A stretch of DNA of 64,000 bases from Chamaecrista fasciculata (Eukaryota > Streptophyta > Magnoliopsida > Fabales > Fabaceae), in the NCBI GenBank assembly GCA_003254925.1, contig QANZ01021234.1:62001-126000 (forward strand), in the 5' to 3' direction. Shown piece after piece: positions 10,468 to 23,030 of the stretch. The notes under the pieces were generated by a model. It ran no database searches and was not told the DNA's origin. It saw nothing but the letters and a program-made list of their open reading frames with translations. The number at the start of each line of letters is the position of its first letter. Position 1 is the first letter of the stretch. Both the position numbers and the translations under genes were made by a program.

Positions 10468-12908
10468 TCACCCCCAAAGCGTGGAATCCGGCAAGGAGAT
10501 CCCATTTCCCCATATTTGTTTATCTTAGGCATGGAAATCCTCACGCAAATCATCAAGAAAAATGTGGACAGCAAGCTATGGACCCCCGTCAAAATCAAAG
10601 ACATCACCATCTCACACTTACTATATGCCGATGATGTTCTCTTGTTTGCAAAGGTCAACAAAAAGTCCATAAGAGCCATAGATCATGCCCTCAAAAGCTT
10701 CATGTCATGTTCGGGTTTGAGTGTCAACCATTTGAAATCTTCAATTTGGTTTTCCCCCAACACACCCAACTCCCTCAAGTCTTTCGCTTGTTCCTCTTTG
10801 GGCTTCAAAGAAGCTAACCTCCCCAGCAAGTATCTAGGAATTCCCCTTGGAATATCTCACAGGAAAAAAGATTTTAAGTGTGTCTTAGAAAAAATTCATT
10901 CTAAGTGCTCTTTTTGGAGTGAAAAATATCTTTCTCCTATGGGAAAGGTCACGCTTATCCGTGTTGTCTGCTCCTCTATTCTTGCCTTTTATATGCAATG
11001 CCTCCCTTTTCCTAAAGGAGTGTGCGAAGACATTGACAAGTGCATAAGAAGTTTTTTCTGGGAAGCTATGGGAGGGCGTCAAAAGATCCATTTAGTCAAT
11101 TGGAATACTTTAACTTCTGATACAAAAGAGGGAGGGCTTGGATTCTTTAAGTCCTTCGAGAGAAATCAAGCTTTTCTAGGAAAACTTTATTGGCGTATGC
11201 TTCATGAACCAAATTCCCCTTGGGCCAAGTTCTGTAAGCATAGATTCATGATCAAAAATAACAACTCTCTCTTGTGCAAAGGTCTCCAAAGAGGGAAATT
11301 GGTGGTTGATTGTGGTTCCATCAATATCATTCACTCCGGCCAACAAACTTCCTTTTGATTTGATAAATGGCTACCAATTGGCCCTCTTAGAAACATAGAT
11401 TCATGATCAAAAATAACAACTCTCTCTTGTGCAAAGGTCTCCAAAGAGGGAAATTGGTGGTTGATTGTGGTTCCATCAATATCATTCACTCCGGCCAACA
11501 AACTTCCTTTTGATTTGATAAATGGCTACCAATTGGCCCTCTTAGAAACCACATTACCGGCCCTCTGCCTTTACAAGCTGAGAATTTAAAGGTTGCTAAT
11601 GTTCTAGACTGCGCTGGGAATTGGAATTGGCATCTTCTCCCTTTCAATCTCCCTCAAAGCATCATTCACATGATGGTGGCAACACATAGAAACCCCCTTG
11701 GAACTCATGGAGACAGTCTCAGCTGGGAACCCAATTCTAATGGAGTTTTTTCTTTAAATTCAGCATACCATGTCATTTCTAGTAAAAAATATGTCTCTTC
11801 ACTTGGTTTTAACTGGTTATGGAAGCTCAATTGTCATCCTAGACAAAGATTTTTCCTTTGGCTTGTTAAACATAATGCTATCCCCACTAGATCTCTTCTT
11901 GCCCATCGAGGACTCGATGTGAATCCTTGCTGCATTCTTTGTGGAGAAGCTCCTGAAACTGCCGAACATCTTTTTAGAGGCTGCCTTGTCTCAAAAACTG
12001 TTTGGAACCTTTGTTCTTTTCCTCATGATTTCTTCAATGTTTCTTCGGATTTTTTCTCTTGGCTTAAATCTTGGGCATGCTGCAATGACCTCTCTCCTCA
12101 AAATATTCCTTATGGAACACTTTTTATCTATTGCTTTTGGAGCATTTGGATTGCTAGAAACAAGAAGGCATTCCAAAATGCCCCTTTCTTCCCATCTGGC
12201 ACTTTCAAGGAGGCTTGTAGTCATGCCACTGAATTTTTCTACCTGGGGGCTGCTTCAACGAACCCCACTCGACAACCTGTGCCCCTCTTGGTTAGATGGA
12301 CAACACCTCAAGAAGGATGGATCAAGCTTAATTCTGATGGAGCTTGTGATCCCACTTCAAATTGCATGGCTGCAGGTGGCATCATTAGAGATCAATTAGG
12401 AAACTAGATTGCTGGCTTCCAAAATTTTTTAGGCCACGGAAATAGTCTATTAGCTGAGTGTTGGGGAATTGTTCTTGGCATTAAAATTGCAAAGTCCATA
12501 AATGCTGTCAATCTTTGGATAGAATCTGACTGTTTCATTTTGGTTAAACTGCTCACTGATCAATTCTTGAATCCTGCACATCATCTTGCTCCTATGATAT
12601 CCTTTTGCAGGTCATCCCTCAGGCTTTTTAGCTCCTACAAGATCACGCATGTGTTCAGGGAGGGAAACCAATCGACAGACTCTCTAGCTAGACAAGCTTT
12701 ATCTTCTCGTTGTAATTTCATTTTGCATCATAGTTGTCCTTCTTTTGTTGTATTGATTTTTAATATGGATAGGCAGGGTGTGTATACACCTCGAGGCATT
12801 GGGTAGTTTATTTTGTTGTATTTTGGTTAGGATGGCAACAACCTGAACTCTGTATCTGTACTCCTAATCTTTATTTTCAATGAATGCACTCTTTTACGAA
12901 AAAAAAAA
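10468..12908 (+). mobile_element. 5'-truncated L1-type LINE with RNase H
   Basis: The copy starts abruptly inside the reverse transcriptase at KRGIRQGDPISPYLF and keeps the catalytic YADD (HLLYADDVLLF, near 10620), the connection domain, a Cys/His region (CCILCGEAPETAEHLF) and the RNase H domain (LNSDGAC, ETD-like ESDCF, FREGNQSTDSLA). It ends in an A tail at 12899-12908. It is broken by a stop near 11356, by a 155-bp tandem duplication that shifts the frame, and by a stop near 12405. Its sequence differs clearly from the LINE at the left edge, so it belongs to another lineage. 5' truncation is normal for LINEs. Confidence 0.9.
11239..11548 (+). repeat. Perfect 155-bp tandem duplication inside the LINE
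   Basis: Bases 11239-11393 recur as 11394-11548 without a difference that I can see. Both copies contain the same in-frame TGA, so the stop was there before the duplication arose. The 155-bp shift moves the downstream coding sequence into another frame. Confidence 0.9.
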
Positions 12909-13873
12909 TAGGACGTTCTTTTTTGTATGGATCGTCATGTGCCAATCAAAAAATAAATGAGATAAAATCGAACGACAAAAAATTCTCCAAATAGAATTTA
13001 GAGTTGAAAAATGAAAAGGTCACCAATATCTTAATAATTAAACTCAAGATTTTAAAAGCCAGGCCAGTTATTGAATAAATTGAGATATTGGTTCAAAATT
13101 CAATGATTCATTCAATTCGAGTTCAAGTAAGTCAAATCGGCGATAAAATTTTTATAGTATTCATTAATATTAAATAGTCATAATTAAGTTATAATTAAGT
13201 TATAATATTAATATATAAATACAAGTTTCATAAATTAACATAATTTAATATAAATATTATCAATTTTTATAGTATTCATTAATATTAAAGTTCATAATAC
13301 AATTATAATATTAATATATAAATACAAGTGACATTTCAGGATCACTTTCTATATTAAATTTAAATTCATAATCAATATTTTTAAATATTTGACACATAAG
13401 TATAAAAAATCAAAATGGACAGGCAATTTTATAAGTGACTCGAATTAGATCACTTGTCATTTCCGAACCCGGTCCAATTTTGTAAACACTGATTAAGCCA
13501 AATAGCTTTTTTTTATTAAAAAAGAAAAAAGGAAAAGGGCTATATCTTAATTTGTTTGTTGTAGACACCAAAAAAAATTAATGAACAAGATTCGTCTCCA
13601 ACTCCCCATGGTCCATAATGTGAGCCTGTAAATAGTTGTATATATATATATATATATATATAACATTAGTTATATTTTTTTTTTGGCCTAAATAACATTA
13701 GTTATATTGATGATTAGATAGCATTATTATATGTATACTTGTGTGTATATATATATTTATATGTATATGTATATCATGTGTATGTGTGTGTGTCATCCAG
13801 CGCATAAAAATTAATTAAAAACTTAAAAGTGCGAATGACCATAGAGCTGGATGGTCCTTGCCTCTCCAAATAT

Positions 13874-13907
<34 letters not shown>

Positions 13908-15091
13908 TATACATGAAAAAACAAATAAACATGGCCTAGTAGTTTCCTGATACGCATATATGTACAGTACAGATGAATAGTTGTATCACTGTTATAATTG
14001 TAAGTTATTACTTATTAAAATTATAATTTGTAATTTCGATAATGTTAGTTATATGGAGTATATAGCTATTCTATATCTTACGGTTACATTGGTTAAAATT
14101 GTTATAAATTTCCAATGACAATGCATATAAGAAATTAAATGAGACACCTAATTTTATGTGAAAAACATTATGAGAGTATAAATCCCACATATATTGCAGA
14201 ATTAACTATATGAATAAAATCAATTACTTTAATTACATGAATTTTACACGTACACTTTTCATATCTTAAATACCAATCTAGCTAGCCAAATTCCAGAGCA
14301 AAAGGCAACCAGTGCTTTTAATTTTTCCAAAAAGTAGCTTATCATTGAAAGCATTTCTTTTTTAAGCCTGCCCTATAATTAGTAGGGCATATTTAGAACT
14401 ATTAATTAAACTGTTTAAACAGTGGTGCATAATTAAATAACTGTAGTTTCATAGTTTGGGCGGCATGTCATTGGCTACTAGCTAGTAGCTTCCAAAGTAA
14501 TGTTTCTCTTTCCTGCATATAATTAATTTAATCGGTCTGATCTTTTTCTTTGGAGCGAATTCTTCCACCTTAATTTATTTGTTAATTTTATTCTATATAC
14601 CTGGCTAACTTATATTTAAACAATACAGTACATATCTTGCCATTATTTGTTAGTTATCATGTGGCATGCTAATCAGAAATGTATTACAATAGGATAATGA
14701 TGAGTAAGCTATATCTATGGGAAGTATATGGTTACTTTTAAAGAAAATAAGAAAAATCTGAAGTTGAACTTAAATAAATAAAAATTAATTTCCATCCTAA
14801 ACTTTTTTAAAAAGTTAACTTCTCAAGACTGTATAAAAACAATTATCCGGGTAATTATTTGTAGTTATTGAACAAATTTCTTGACGGCAATAGCTGAAAT
14901 CAATTATTAAATACTTTGATTTTCTTTTTATATAAAATTTATGATTGTTGTTGTATTTTTCATTTATCCAAATGTAAAATTAACTATTATGGAAATGATA
15001 GTAGCAAAACAAATAAAATGATTTTTTTTAATTAAAAATGGGTTATTATTTACCAAGTCAAAAGTCGATCATTTTCTTTTTTGGCTTGACT
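12909..15091. other. Intergenic, AT-rich, simple repeats only
   Basis: No gene is supported. It contains a TA microsatellite near 13640-13662, mixed TG/TA/CA microsatellites at 13740-13800 and 13870-13907, and an imperfect direct repeat at 13147-13331. The remainder is low-complexity AT-rich DNA. Confidence 0.5.
13147..13331. repeat. Imperfect direct repeat, offset about 115 bp
   Basis: The segment starting TTTTTATAGTATTCATTAAT near 13149 recurs near 13264, and both are followed by the same ATTAATATATAAATACAAG block. The spacing between copies is about 115 bases. Confidence 0.6.
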
Positions 15092-15268
15092 AAAAGATGA
15101 TTTTTTTTAACCAAGTTTGGTTGGTTTAGTGGTTAGCTCACTAGGTCGCTTAAGCAAGCTAAGTGTCAGGGGTTCGATCCCTGCATGGAGTTTAGATTCG
15201 CGGAGGATTAGTCCTTAGCGCTTCAGGCTGGGAATACCTTGCGAAACCAAAAAAAAAAGATGATTTTT
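15092..15268 (+). mobile_element. tRNA-derived SINE with target-site duplication
   Basis: A short retroelement with a tRNA-like head: an A-box-like GGTTTAGTGGTTAGCTC at about 15123 and a perfect B box GGTTCGATCCC at 15171-15181. A tRNA-unrelated body and an A tail at 15249-15258 follow. The sequence AAAAGATGATTTTT occurs on both sides (starting 15092 and 15255), a clear target-site duplication. The family is mobilised by LINE machinery. The head does not fold as a proper tRNA. Confidence 0.85.
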
Positions 15269-17725
15269 ATTTTTAACTTTTCAAAATTTAAGGAGTTTTA
15301 TTTCTACAATGATTAAATTTCAAAAGAATTTTTATGCATTTTAAGCTTGAATCAAGTAAAAATGAATTAGTCGATCTTAGTATAAGAATTTATCCATTCA
15401 AAAGAATTTATCCATTCAAAATTATGAATTTAGGAATAACTAATAGAGGAATTCAACTTGGACTCTACTAGCCTAGGTTGTACTTGAACGAGTACGAGTA
15501 CTTGCACGAGTAGTCAAGTACGAATGTGGGTACAAGATACTCTTGATTTGAAAATATGGGGTACAAATACGGTAATATTTATTTAAGTAAAAAATTATAA
15601 AATAAATTTATATGATTTTTCTTATTAAAGTATGAATGTTTTGTTTATTAATCTAAATAAAATAAAGTTTTAATGCAACCAAAGTAAAATAAGATAAAAT
15701 TACAATAATATTTTAAATATATATATATATAAATATATACTTTTTAATAATTTAAAAATACTTAAGAGTATCCATAGAATATGGATACGGATATGTATCC
15801 GAGTATACCGTCACTTTTAAAAGTACCCATACTTCATAACTATTAGCTATAATAAATTTTGTTCTTTCAATATTAATATATATTATAACATTAAATTATA
15901 TTATATATTAATATAATATTTAACTTTTTATATAAAAATATGAAACTAAAAAATATAGATATATTTATTATAATATTATATAATATAATTAAACTTTATT
16001 TTATAAAAAAATATTTATTTTAAACTTTTTCGTCAGATCCATATCCAAAGATTCAACTATTTGTCGAAAACTGTAAAATTGTAATAAAATTGAAGACGAG
16101 ATTAATTTTTTCTTACGGATCCGAGTTTAAGAATCATGATATCCCACCTAGACGGCCGAGACTCAACCCATGAGCAACCTTAACTCTTGAGTGTTGAGCT
16201 TGATTAGACATGGCACATACACATTAATTTAGTGGCCGGTTCAGAGTTTGGTAATTGAATGAAGATTCATTCTGCATCTCTATCTATCCTTAATTATTCA
16301 CATTTTCTCTGCGTATAGGGTATGTAAAAGTGTGTGATTTCATTAATAACAACGTTTTTATAGTTATATGTTGAATACAAGGATGTTTGGATCAAATCAG
16401 TTATCGTCCCAATAAGTATCCTTAGTAGCAACATTATTTTTGAATGGTTAGAAATTATATAGAAATATATTGTCACATCTTGCATTGCAGCTACAATCTT
16501 TGGAGTTAGGAAAGGAAAAGAAAAGGCTTTATTCAGGTGTGGGTTCTGAGGTTACAAGAGGAAATTAAAGACAAGGAAACATGTATAAACGTACGGAGGA
16601 GTAGAAAGAAACATAGAGCATATATATATATACTAAAGGCTTTGCGAGTTTGCGTGCTCTAACAAACACATAAATATGTATTTAAAATATAAAATTATTT
16701 ATTAGAGTGAGCGTGACGAAAAGCACGGTGAGCCCTCCAAGCAGGCACGTGCGCACCACACCTCCACTACATTGGGCCTATATATAGTGGGCTTTGCCAA
16801 TCTTTCGCTATAATATATAATTTCTGAGAAAGGAGGGAATCGAGTTCCAGAGAATCAATTTACACATGCACCCTCCTTGTCATGTTAATTGTTATATCAG
16901 ATTCTTACAGAAAGTTCTCTAAAAGGACTTTTGATTCTCCTTACTTGTCCAGGTCTCTCTCGCGACTGTACGTTGCCCCGATATGTTTGGTGTTATTTTA
17001 TTACATATTTATATGGTATCCTCATACAGTTTCCCATTATTCGATGTTTGTGAGAAGAATTTCTCGTGACTCAACGAATAAATAATAATAGTAATAATAA
17101 GTAGCGTAAAGAATTTTGCTACTCAAAATCTAATGGTTTATGTTTTCTTTATCTTATCTGTGTTATACTACTCTTCAAATATTTGTCTCATCCATTATTG
17201 ATATTACCATTCATTTATTCAAATAAAACTACTCTTCTTTATATGTGTTATCTTACATTAAAAAAAGAAAGAAAGAAAGAAAGATGTTTCTCAATATTTT
17301 TATTGGGGGCACTCTGATTAGGAAATTTTTATCGCTGGCCTGTTACAAAATTTTCGATTAGAATAAGTATTAATCTTTATATATCTATATTATAAAATAG
17401 ATTAAAAAAAATCATTTGTAGTTTTGCCATATATATATATATATATATATATGCTGACACTAGAAATCAAAGTCAGGGAATGAGGGAATTCATATCTGGT
17501 GGTGAAGCGAATAAGCGATGCACCTACTTACGTGTGTTACTAATTAAAGTTTGGTTGCGAGATTATTTGCTAGAATTATTTGAAGAATGACATGTTATAT
17601 CCAAAAAATAATTAATCTTATAATTAAGATCATTCTGCTCACAAACTAAATAAAGCCAAGAGCCCAAGACATATATATATACTATGTACCCAAAATTTTA
17701 AAAGTTCAAGAAGACATATATTATA
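15269..17725. other. Intergenic, AT-rich, no gene seen
   Basis: The pair of tracts around 15470-15550 and 15760-15845, rich in GAGTAC and GTATCC motifs, may be the two sides of a decayed TIR element, but I cannot align ends. At about 16637-16680 there is a degenerate match to the Helitron end seen elsewhere. A GAAA microsatellite lies at 17262-17284 and an AT microsatellite near 17431-17452. No coding gene is supported. Confidence 0.4.
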
Positions 17726-17892
17726 CTAGTTGCTAGGGCACGCAAATATGTATGTAAAATAAATAAGGGACTAAATTGTTAACTTAGTAAAGAAAGAGAG
17801 ACTAAATAGTAAATTTTCTCTTATTTTAAATTTCATAGACTATAGTTTTAAACATGGACGACCACAAAGGGGTGGAGCCATATAATATAAGA
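17726..17892 (-). mobile_element. Short non-autonomous Helitron, 167 bp
   Basis: On the minus strand it begins TCTTATATTATATGGCTCC and ends in CTAG, inserted between A and T, as Helitrons do. The interior matches the elements at 6429-6566 and 49987-50166. The 3' hairpin is partly decayed here. It has no coding capacity and would need Rep/helicase from another element. Confidence 0.75.
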
Positions 17893-19071
17893 TATATGTT
17901 GAGTTGCCTAATTATATTAACCAAATATTACTCGTGCATAAATAAATCATAAAATAAAAACTATATCGATCAATTTGTCTTATATATATGCTTGTATATT
18001 TAGAGCCAAAATAATCTTATATCACACATAAAACTCCAGCTCCAGCGTCATATCCGGATCTTCTGCATTTTTTGGTGTATTTTAAAGAGATAAAGGAAGA
18101 GGTAGAAAGAGAACAAAATGATTAATATATGAGACTCATACCTTCTCTCTCTATTTATTCTTTTACTTCTTTAAAATGCACAAAAAAAAATTATGGAGGA
18201 TGAGAGTGCAGAGAATCCACCTGATTCGGATAAGACTTGCTCCAATATGCACCCAAATTAAAGAAATAGTAAATAATATTATAAATATCTAGCTCGCTAT
18301 TGTTTAATATATATAACATATAATTCAATTAATTAAGAATGTTATTCACAAGTTTTTCGCTGTGCATCTTTTTTTTGTATATATATATATCGCAAGAAAA
18401 TCCTACACTTATAATACAATATTGATCAGTACAACTCTAAGCAGGTGTGGCACTGTTTAACTTAGAATCACAATCTTAAATATACATTCCCAGTCGAAAA
18501 GATAGAAAAGAAGGCCAGTGTGGGCGGGGACAAGAGAAGAGAGAGAAAAACAATTTTTGTTCTCGTACGTACGATGAAGGAAAGAATTAAGCCGAAACTG
18601 AATCTGCTGCATACTTAAGAAACTTGCCATTCATGCATAAAGAGTAGTATGATACTTGATAGACTTTTTTTAAAAAAAAAAAAAGAAAAAAAATTATTTG
18701 CTCCACATTTAAACCCATTTAATTAACTAATTAAGTAAAAAGAACCTAGCTAAGATGCAAAATACATATATAGAAAATCACATGATTAAACTTTTTTGCA
18801 AGGGTATACTACTAGTACTGCTAATAAAAAGAAAAGATTAGAGTAGGTTGAGATGTTAATTAAACAAAAAGTATACAAGACAGTGGATTATTACAGATTA
18901 CAGGGGGATGAAGATGAGAAAGTGGTAACATCTCCTCCTGTAAACAAAGATGATTAAGATAGATCTCTAAGCTGCAGGTAGGTAGCTAGGTAGGGAAAGT
19001 AGAGAAGATGAAGAAGTAGTAGGTACATCCGTACATATATATAGTGATGAAGTAATATAGTAATTAAGATT
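17893..19071. other. Intergenic, 3' side of the second EF-hand gene
   Basis: AT-rich sequence with short runs of TA and A. The last 200 bases are probably the 3' UTR of the EF-hand gene. No other gene is supported. Confidence 0.4.
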
Positions 19072-19344
19072 TCAGAACTTATAACCGTACTTGGAGAGAG
19101 CATATTTGACAAGAACATCAAACTCAAATCCGGAGAGAAGGATACTGTCTTTGGCATCGGCTTGGTAGAGAGAACGAAACACTCTCCAATCAGGAAAGTG
19201 TGATCCAAGCTGACGAAAAGCCTGTTTTAGCTCCTCTTTGTTCAGACGACCATCTCCATCTTTATCTGCTTTCTTCAATATCTCTCTTATTTGCTCTTCT
19301 GTTTTATTCACCGCCACTGCTCCTCTTGAAACGAATATCGTCAT
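19072..19344 (-). CDS. Small EF-hand calcium-binding protein, 90 aa
   Basis: A single-exon minus-strand gene of 90 residues. The first loop DKDGDGRLNKEE (residues 27-38) is a canonical EF-hand. The second, DAKDSILLSGFE (63-74), keeps the first acidic residue and the final glutamate but lacks the usual ligands at positions 3 and 5 and the glycine at 6, so it probably binds calcium poorly or not at all. No signal peptide or membrane segment is present. It is related in size and layout to the gene at 7627-7914 and points the same way. A role as a cytosolic calcium-responsive protein follows from the family; the target is unknown. Confidence 0.85.
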   Translation of the reverse strand: MTIFVSRGAVAVNKTEEQIREILKKADKDGDGRLNKEELKQAFRQLGSHFPDWRVFRSLYQADAKDSILLSGFEFDVLVKYALSKYGYKF

Positions 19345-20422
19345 TTTTTATATCCACTATGCTAACTATCTATGCTATGCCTTTAATCTGCTGCCTCCTT
19401 AAGCACTAAGATCTCTCTTTCTTTTATAGCCACCACTCTCACTATGGAGTACTCTGTAGTATGTACGATATTATGGATGACATCTTTGACTTGGACCATA
19501 TAATTAAGTTGACCCATTTATGTATCACTTTTACTATGCATGCATGTGGAAATTATATGGCGCGCGCGCGCGTGGCTTATTTCTCTAACCATCAATCTTT
19601 ATGATTACTCCACTGTATCTATAGCGACATGGTATAATATAACTAATCATCCGATCGAAATGAATCAGAATCAGGTTCTACAACAATATCACACAACGCA
19701 TGATAAAAAAAAAGTATTAATTCACTCCAACCCACAACGTAACGTAACTATGAATTTCTTTTATGAGTTATCAAGTACGAATTCCATCAGTTTAATTAGT
19801 TTTTACCAACACAAAAATTAACGACACGTTTCCCTTGGATTCCCTCATCCGCCTTCCACCCTCCGATTCCTTGATGATCCCCGTCATCCAGAGATAGATT
19901 AATTAATGTACATGTGTATTTATATATACTACAACTTCAGGTTATCCAGATCTCATCTAATTAACTTTCTTAATATATTATGATCTTCTTTATTATCAAT
20001 CCACCAGTGTCTGGATAAAACCACCCGGCCAGAGAGAATCAGATTCTAGTCTAAAATTATCGACTGCACCACACAATATAATCATTCGAGTCATAAAGTG
20101 TGGAGTATGAAGTATGAAGTATGACGTCATCCTAGTTTATCACTTAATTATCACCTAACTAGTGAACCCTAAACGCTTCCTTTAATTCAATACGGGCAAC
20201 CATTGTTGTTAAATTGTTAATCTCACGTACGTTTTCTGATTTTTTTTTTAATACTTCTTCACACTAGCTAGCTAGGCTCACTGTTAATTTTAGAGCATCG
20301 CCACGTGGCCTTTTAATTAAGTCAAGTCCTCTTTTAGAAAATCTCTATTTATTTTCAGTAGAATAAAGTTCAACATTTATTTATTTTCAGTAGAATAAAG
20401 TTCAACATTCTTTTACCATTAA
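19345..20422. other. Upstream region of the second EF-hand gene
   Basis: This contains the presumed promoter of the EF-hand gene and a run of six CG dinucleotides (19561-19572), rare in AT-rich plant DNA. A 93-codon open frame at 19540-19821 has no recognisable features and is not called. A 32-bp tandem repeat lies at 20347-20410. Confidence 0.4.
20347..20410. repeat. 32-bp tandem duplication beside a Helitron end
   Basis: The unit TTTATTTTCAGTAGAATAAA plus GTTCAACAT occurs twice in a row with an offset of 32 bases, ending about 13 bases before the Helitron terminus at 20423. Confidence 0.8.
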
Positions 20423-23030
20423 CTAGTATGTCACCCGTGCGTTTGTACGGGTTCTCTAATTGTAGTACATACCAGCACACATATATTCATAACACAGATA
20501 TTAACATACATTGCACATATCATATTAGTAGCCACATATCATAAGACAGAAATAAGTTAGGTTTGGTACTTATGATTACATATCCAAAAAGTTAGTTGGT
20601 TTGGTACCTATTATATTAGTGGGACTAAAAGATGCATATATTACATATCCAAAAAGCTTGCATTTGCATCTGCTTCTAACAAAAAATTCTTAGTTAAGTC
20701 TTTTGTAATGCAAGAAGGAAAATGAAGTTATCCTCTCTTAATCAGCTTTCTCAATTTTGATGTGCTTCTTTGGCTTGCAAATTGATAGTTGGAGAGTCAT
20801 CATTTCGTCTAACAAAGCATCATCAAGGTCTTCCATATGACCTTTATTAAGTTTTGACGGTGTTGAGTCGGCTACCGTTGATGATATTTCTGGATTGCTT
20901 TCAAGACAAATTGAGCCAGTATCCTATGATTGAAATGTTTGATTTAGTTGATGTGCATTAAAATTCATGAATTGCATTAAAATTCAGCAGAGGTACCAAA
21001 ACCAAACAACAAAATGATTAGCAAGTTTGAGGGACGAAAAATTACAAATTAAATTAATGAGCTACTAAACCACAAATTTCAAGCAAGAAATTAGCAAATT
21101 AAATTGCAAGAAAGCAAAAGTATGAGTAACTGTCATCTTTTCTGTTTATTAATTTATGAGGAGTGAATGACACACTTAAATGGTTGACTCCAATAAAAAT
21201 TTCATATCATCAGGGAACAATATATCAGGTTTGAAGGGGTAATCATCCTTCTCTGTCTTGCTTCCTTTTGAAGGGGTAGTCTTGGTGTTAATGTGTCATG
21301 ATGCATGAGTTGATCTTGATCTCCCATGACTTGAAGCGGTGACGACAATTTATGATATTAAATCTTAACCTAAACACTACTTTATTATGATCTTGTTAAA
21401 CTCTACTTTATTATGATCCTATGTCTTGACATGGAAACCTCTTGGGAAAAATGTGACAGTTTTGACAAAGATAATCCACAACTACAACTAATCAGTCCAC
21501 TTTCTATCCTATATCGGTTATATTAAACCCAAAGCTATTGAATCACTACAATCAAGCAACAGCTACAACTACAACCTGTCATTATCACTTATATCACTTA
21601 TATCACTACTATCAACAATTACATACCTAATCTGTACGGGTGAGTGTGAAGCAGTTTGATATGAGCAGCTGTAAACGTAGAAGACACCTGACAATATGAG
21701 ATTTCTTAGCAGTTTAAGTGGAAAAGAAGAAAAGCAACACACTTTAATCAAACAACAACAGGTGAAGAAACAAAAAGAATAGGTGGGAAGAAACAAAAGC
21801 AAAGTTGTTGACATAATCCCCGGTTAAGGAAGCAAGCAAAGTTGGTGAGATAAATTAAAAGGAGCAACTTTCAAACAAAATTTAAGGAACGTAGCAAAGT
21901 TGTTGACATAATCCACATTTAAGGAAGCAAGCAAAGTTGGTGAGATAAAAGGAGCAACTTTCAAACAAATAGAACCATGCATTATTAAAAGGAGCAAATT
22001 GATTTCAGGAGGTCCAAAAATCTCTACTCCAAAAATCTTAATCAACTTCATAACTTGACAATGCAAGCAACATTTCAGTTCATCTTCATAACTTGACAAT
22101 GAAGCCAACATTCCAGATCATTTTCTCAAACAAAAAGTACCCAAGATAAATTGCAAATGGAAGTAAAGTTGAAGATGAAAGCAAACTTGGAGCAAAATTA
22201 TGCAGGAACCTTCTCTAATTTAAAGTGTACGCCCAAAAAATCACACCATCTCAAGTGAAATCGAAAATCAATAACACCCAAAATCCAAAAACAGAATCAT
22301 CGAACAAACCACAAATCCAACAAAATTTACTTGAAGCCATTGTAGAAAATGCAGATAGCTTCCCTCATTTAAGGTGTATGTCAACAAATTCATACAATCT
22401 CAAGTGAAAAACAAAAACCAACTGACATTTTCTACATAACACAAAGAATCTTACTTGAAACAGAATATGGAAATGTGAAGAAAGAAAGGAATGCGAAAAA
22501 ACGTGGGAGAACGAAATGCCTAGAAAGAAACCCAAATCGGCGACAGTGCTTACCGGAGATGACGGTCGGAGAAGTAGCGGAAATGCAAGTGACAACGTCA
22601 GCGGCAGAATTCAGAGACAAAGCTAACCGGCGACTTGAAAACGTGGGAGAACAAACTCGTGGAAGTGAAAGAGAATGGAAATGAGGATGATAAAGTTTTG
22701 AGTTGAAAATGCAATCTAAGGAAGTACAATGGTAGGTGAAGGAGATTTAATCAGGGAGTGACACTTATTGCGATTTGACATGATCAAAGTTGGATCTGAC
22801 ATGTGGCGAATTTTTTAAAACGAAAGAGATGGAGGAAGATGAATTTTGGCGGTGAGGTTTGGAGGGAAAAAAAGAAAGGAATATAGCGTTGAGTTAAGTA
22901 GGATTAGTAAGTGATTTTGAAAATACAGCAGACGTGGTAAACGGATTTTGTGAGTAAGTAAAAGGTTAAAATGCAAACTCGCCGCCAAAGCTCACCACGT
23001 ATGCTAATTCAACTATTGTTTTGTTAAATT
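20423..23030 (-). mobile_element. Helitron with decayed RPA-like gene
   Basis: Read on the minus strand, the element ends in ACCCGT, an 8-base loop, ACGGGT, then nine bases to CTAG, followed by T. This is a textbook Helitron 3' terminus (hairpin 20433-20452, end 20423). Coding-like remnants on the same strand at 20738-20923 and around 21190-21290 (DDYPFKPDILFPDD) resemble the C-terminal exons of the replication-protein-A-like gene that plant Helitrons carry. Tandem duplications of about 90 bp (21823-21975) and 43 bp (22034-22110) lie inside. No Rep/helicase was seen. The 5' end was not located and 23030 is only an estimate. Confidence 0.6.
20738..20923 (-). pseudogene. RPA-like last exon inside the Helitron
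   Basis: A 61-codon open segment preceded by an AG splice acceptor and ended by TAA. It has an acidic stretch EDLDDALLDEMM and a basic end PKKHIKIEKAD. Helitron-borne RPA70-like proteins often end in an acidic then lysine-rich tail, so this fits a terminal exon of such a gene. The similarity is judged from composition and context only. Other exons are scattered and decayed. Confidence 0.35.

Noticed and set aside
15115-15185. tRNA-like sequence with a perfect B box
   Set aside because: It cannot form a proper acceptor stem and is followed by a body, an A tail and target-site duplications, so it is the head of a SINE.
16637-16685. Possible further Helitron end
   Set aside because: It ends TTAG instead of CTAG on the minus strand, the hairpin is poor and no matching 5' end was found nearby.
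19540-19821. 93-codon frame upstream of the EF-hand gene
   Set aside because: No homology, biased composition and overlap with simple repeats.
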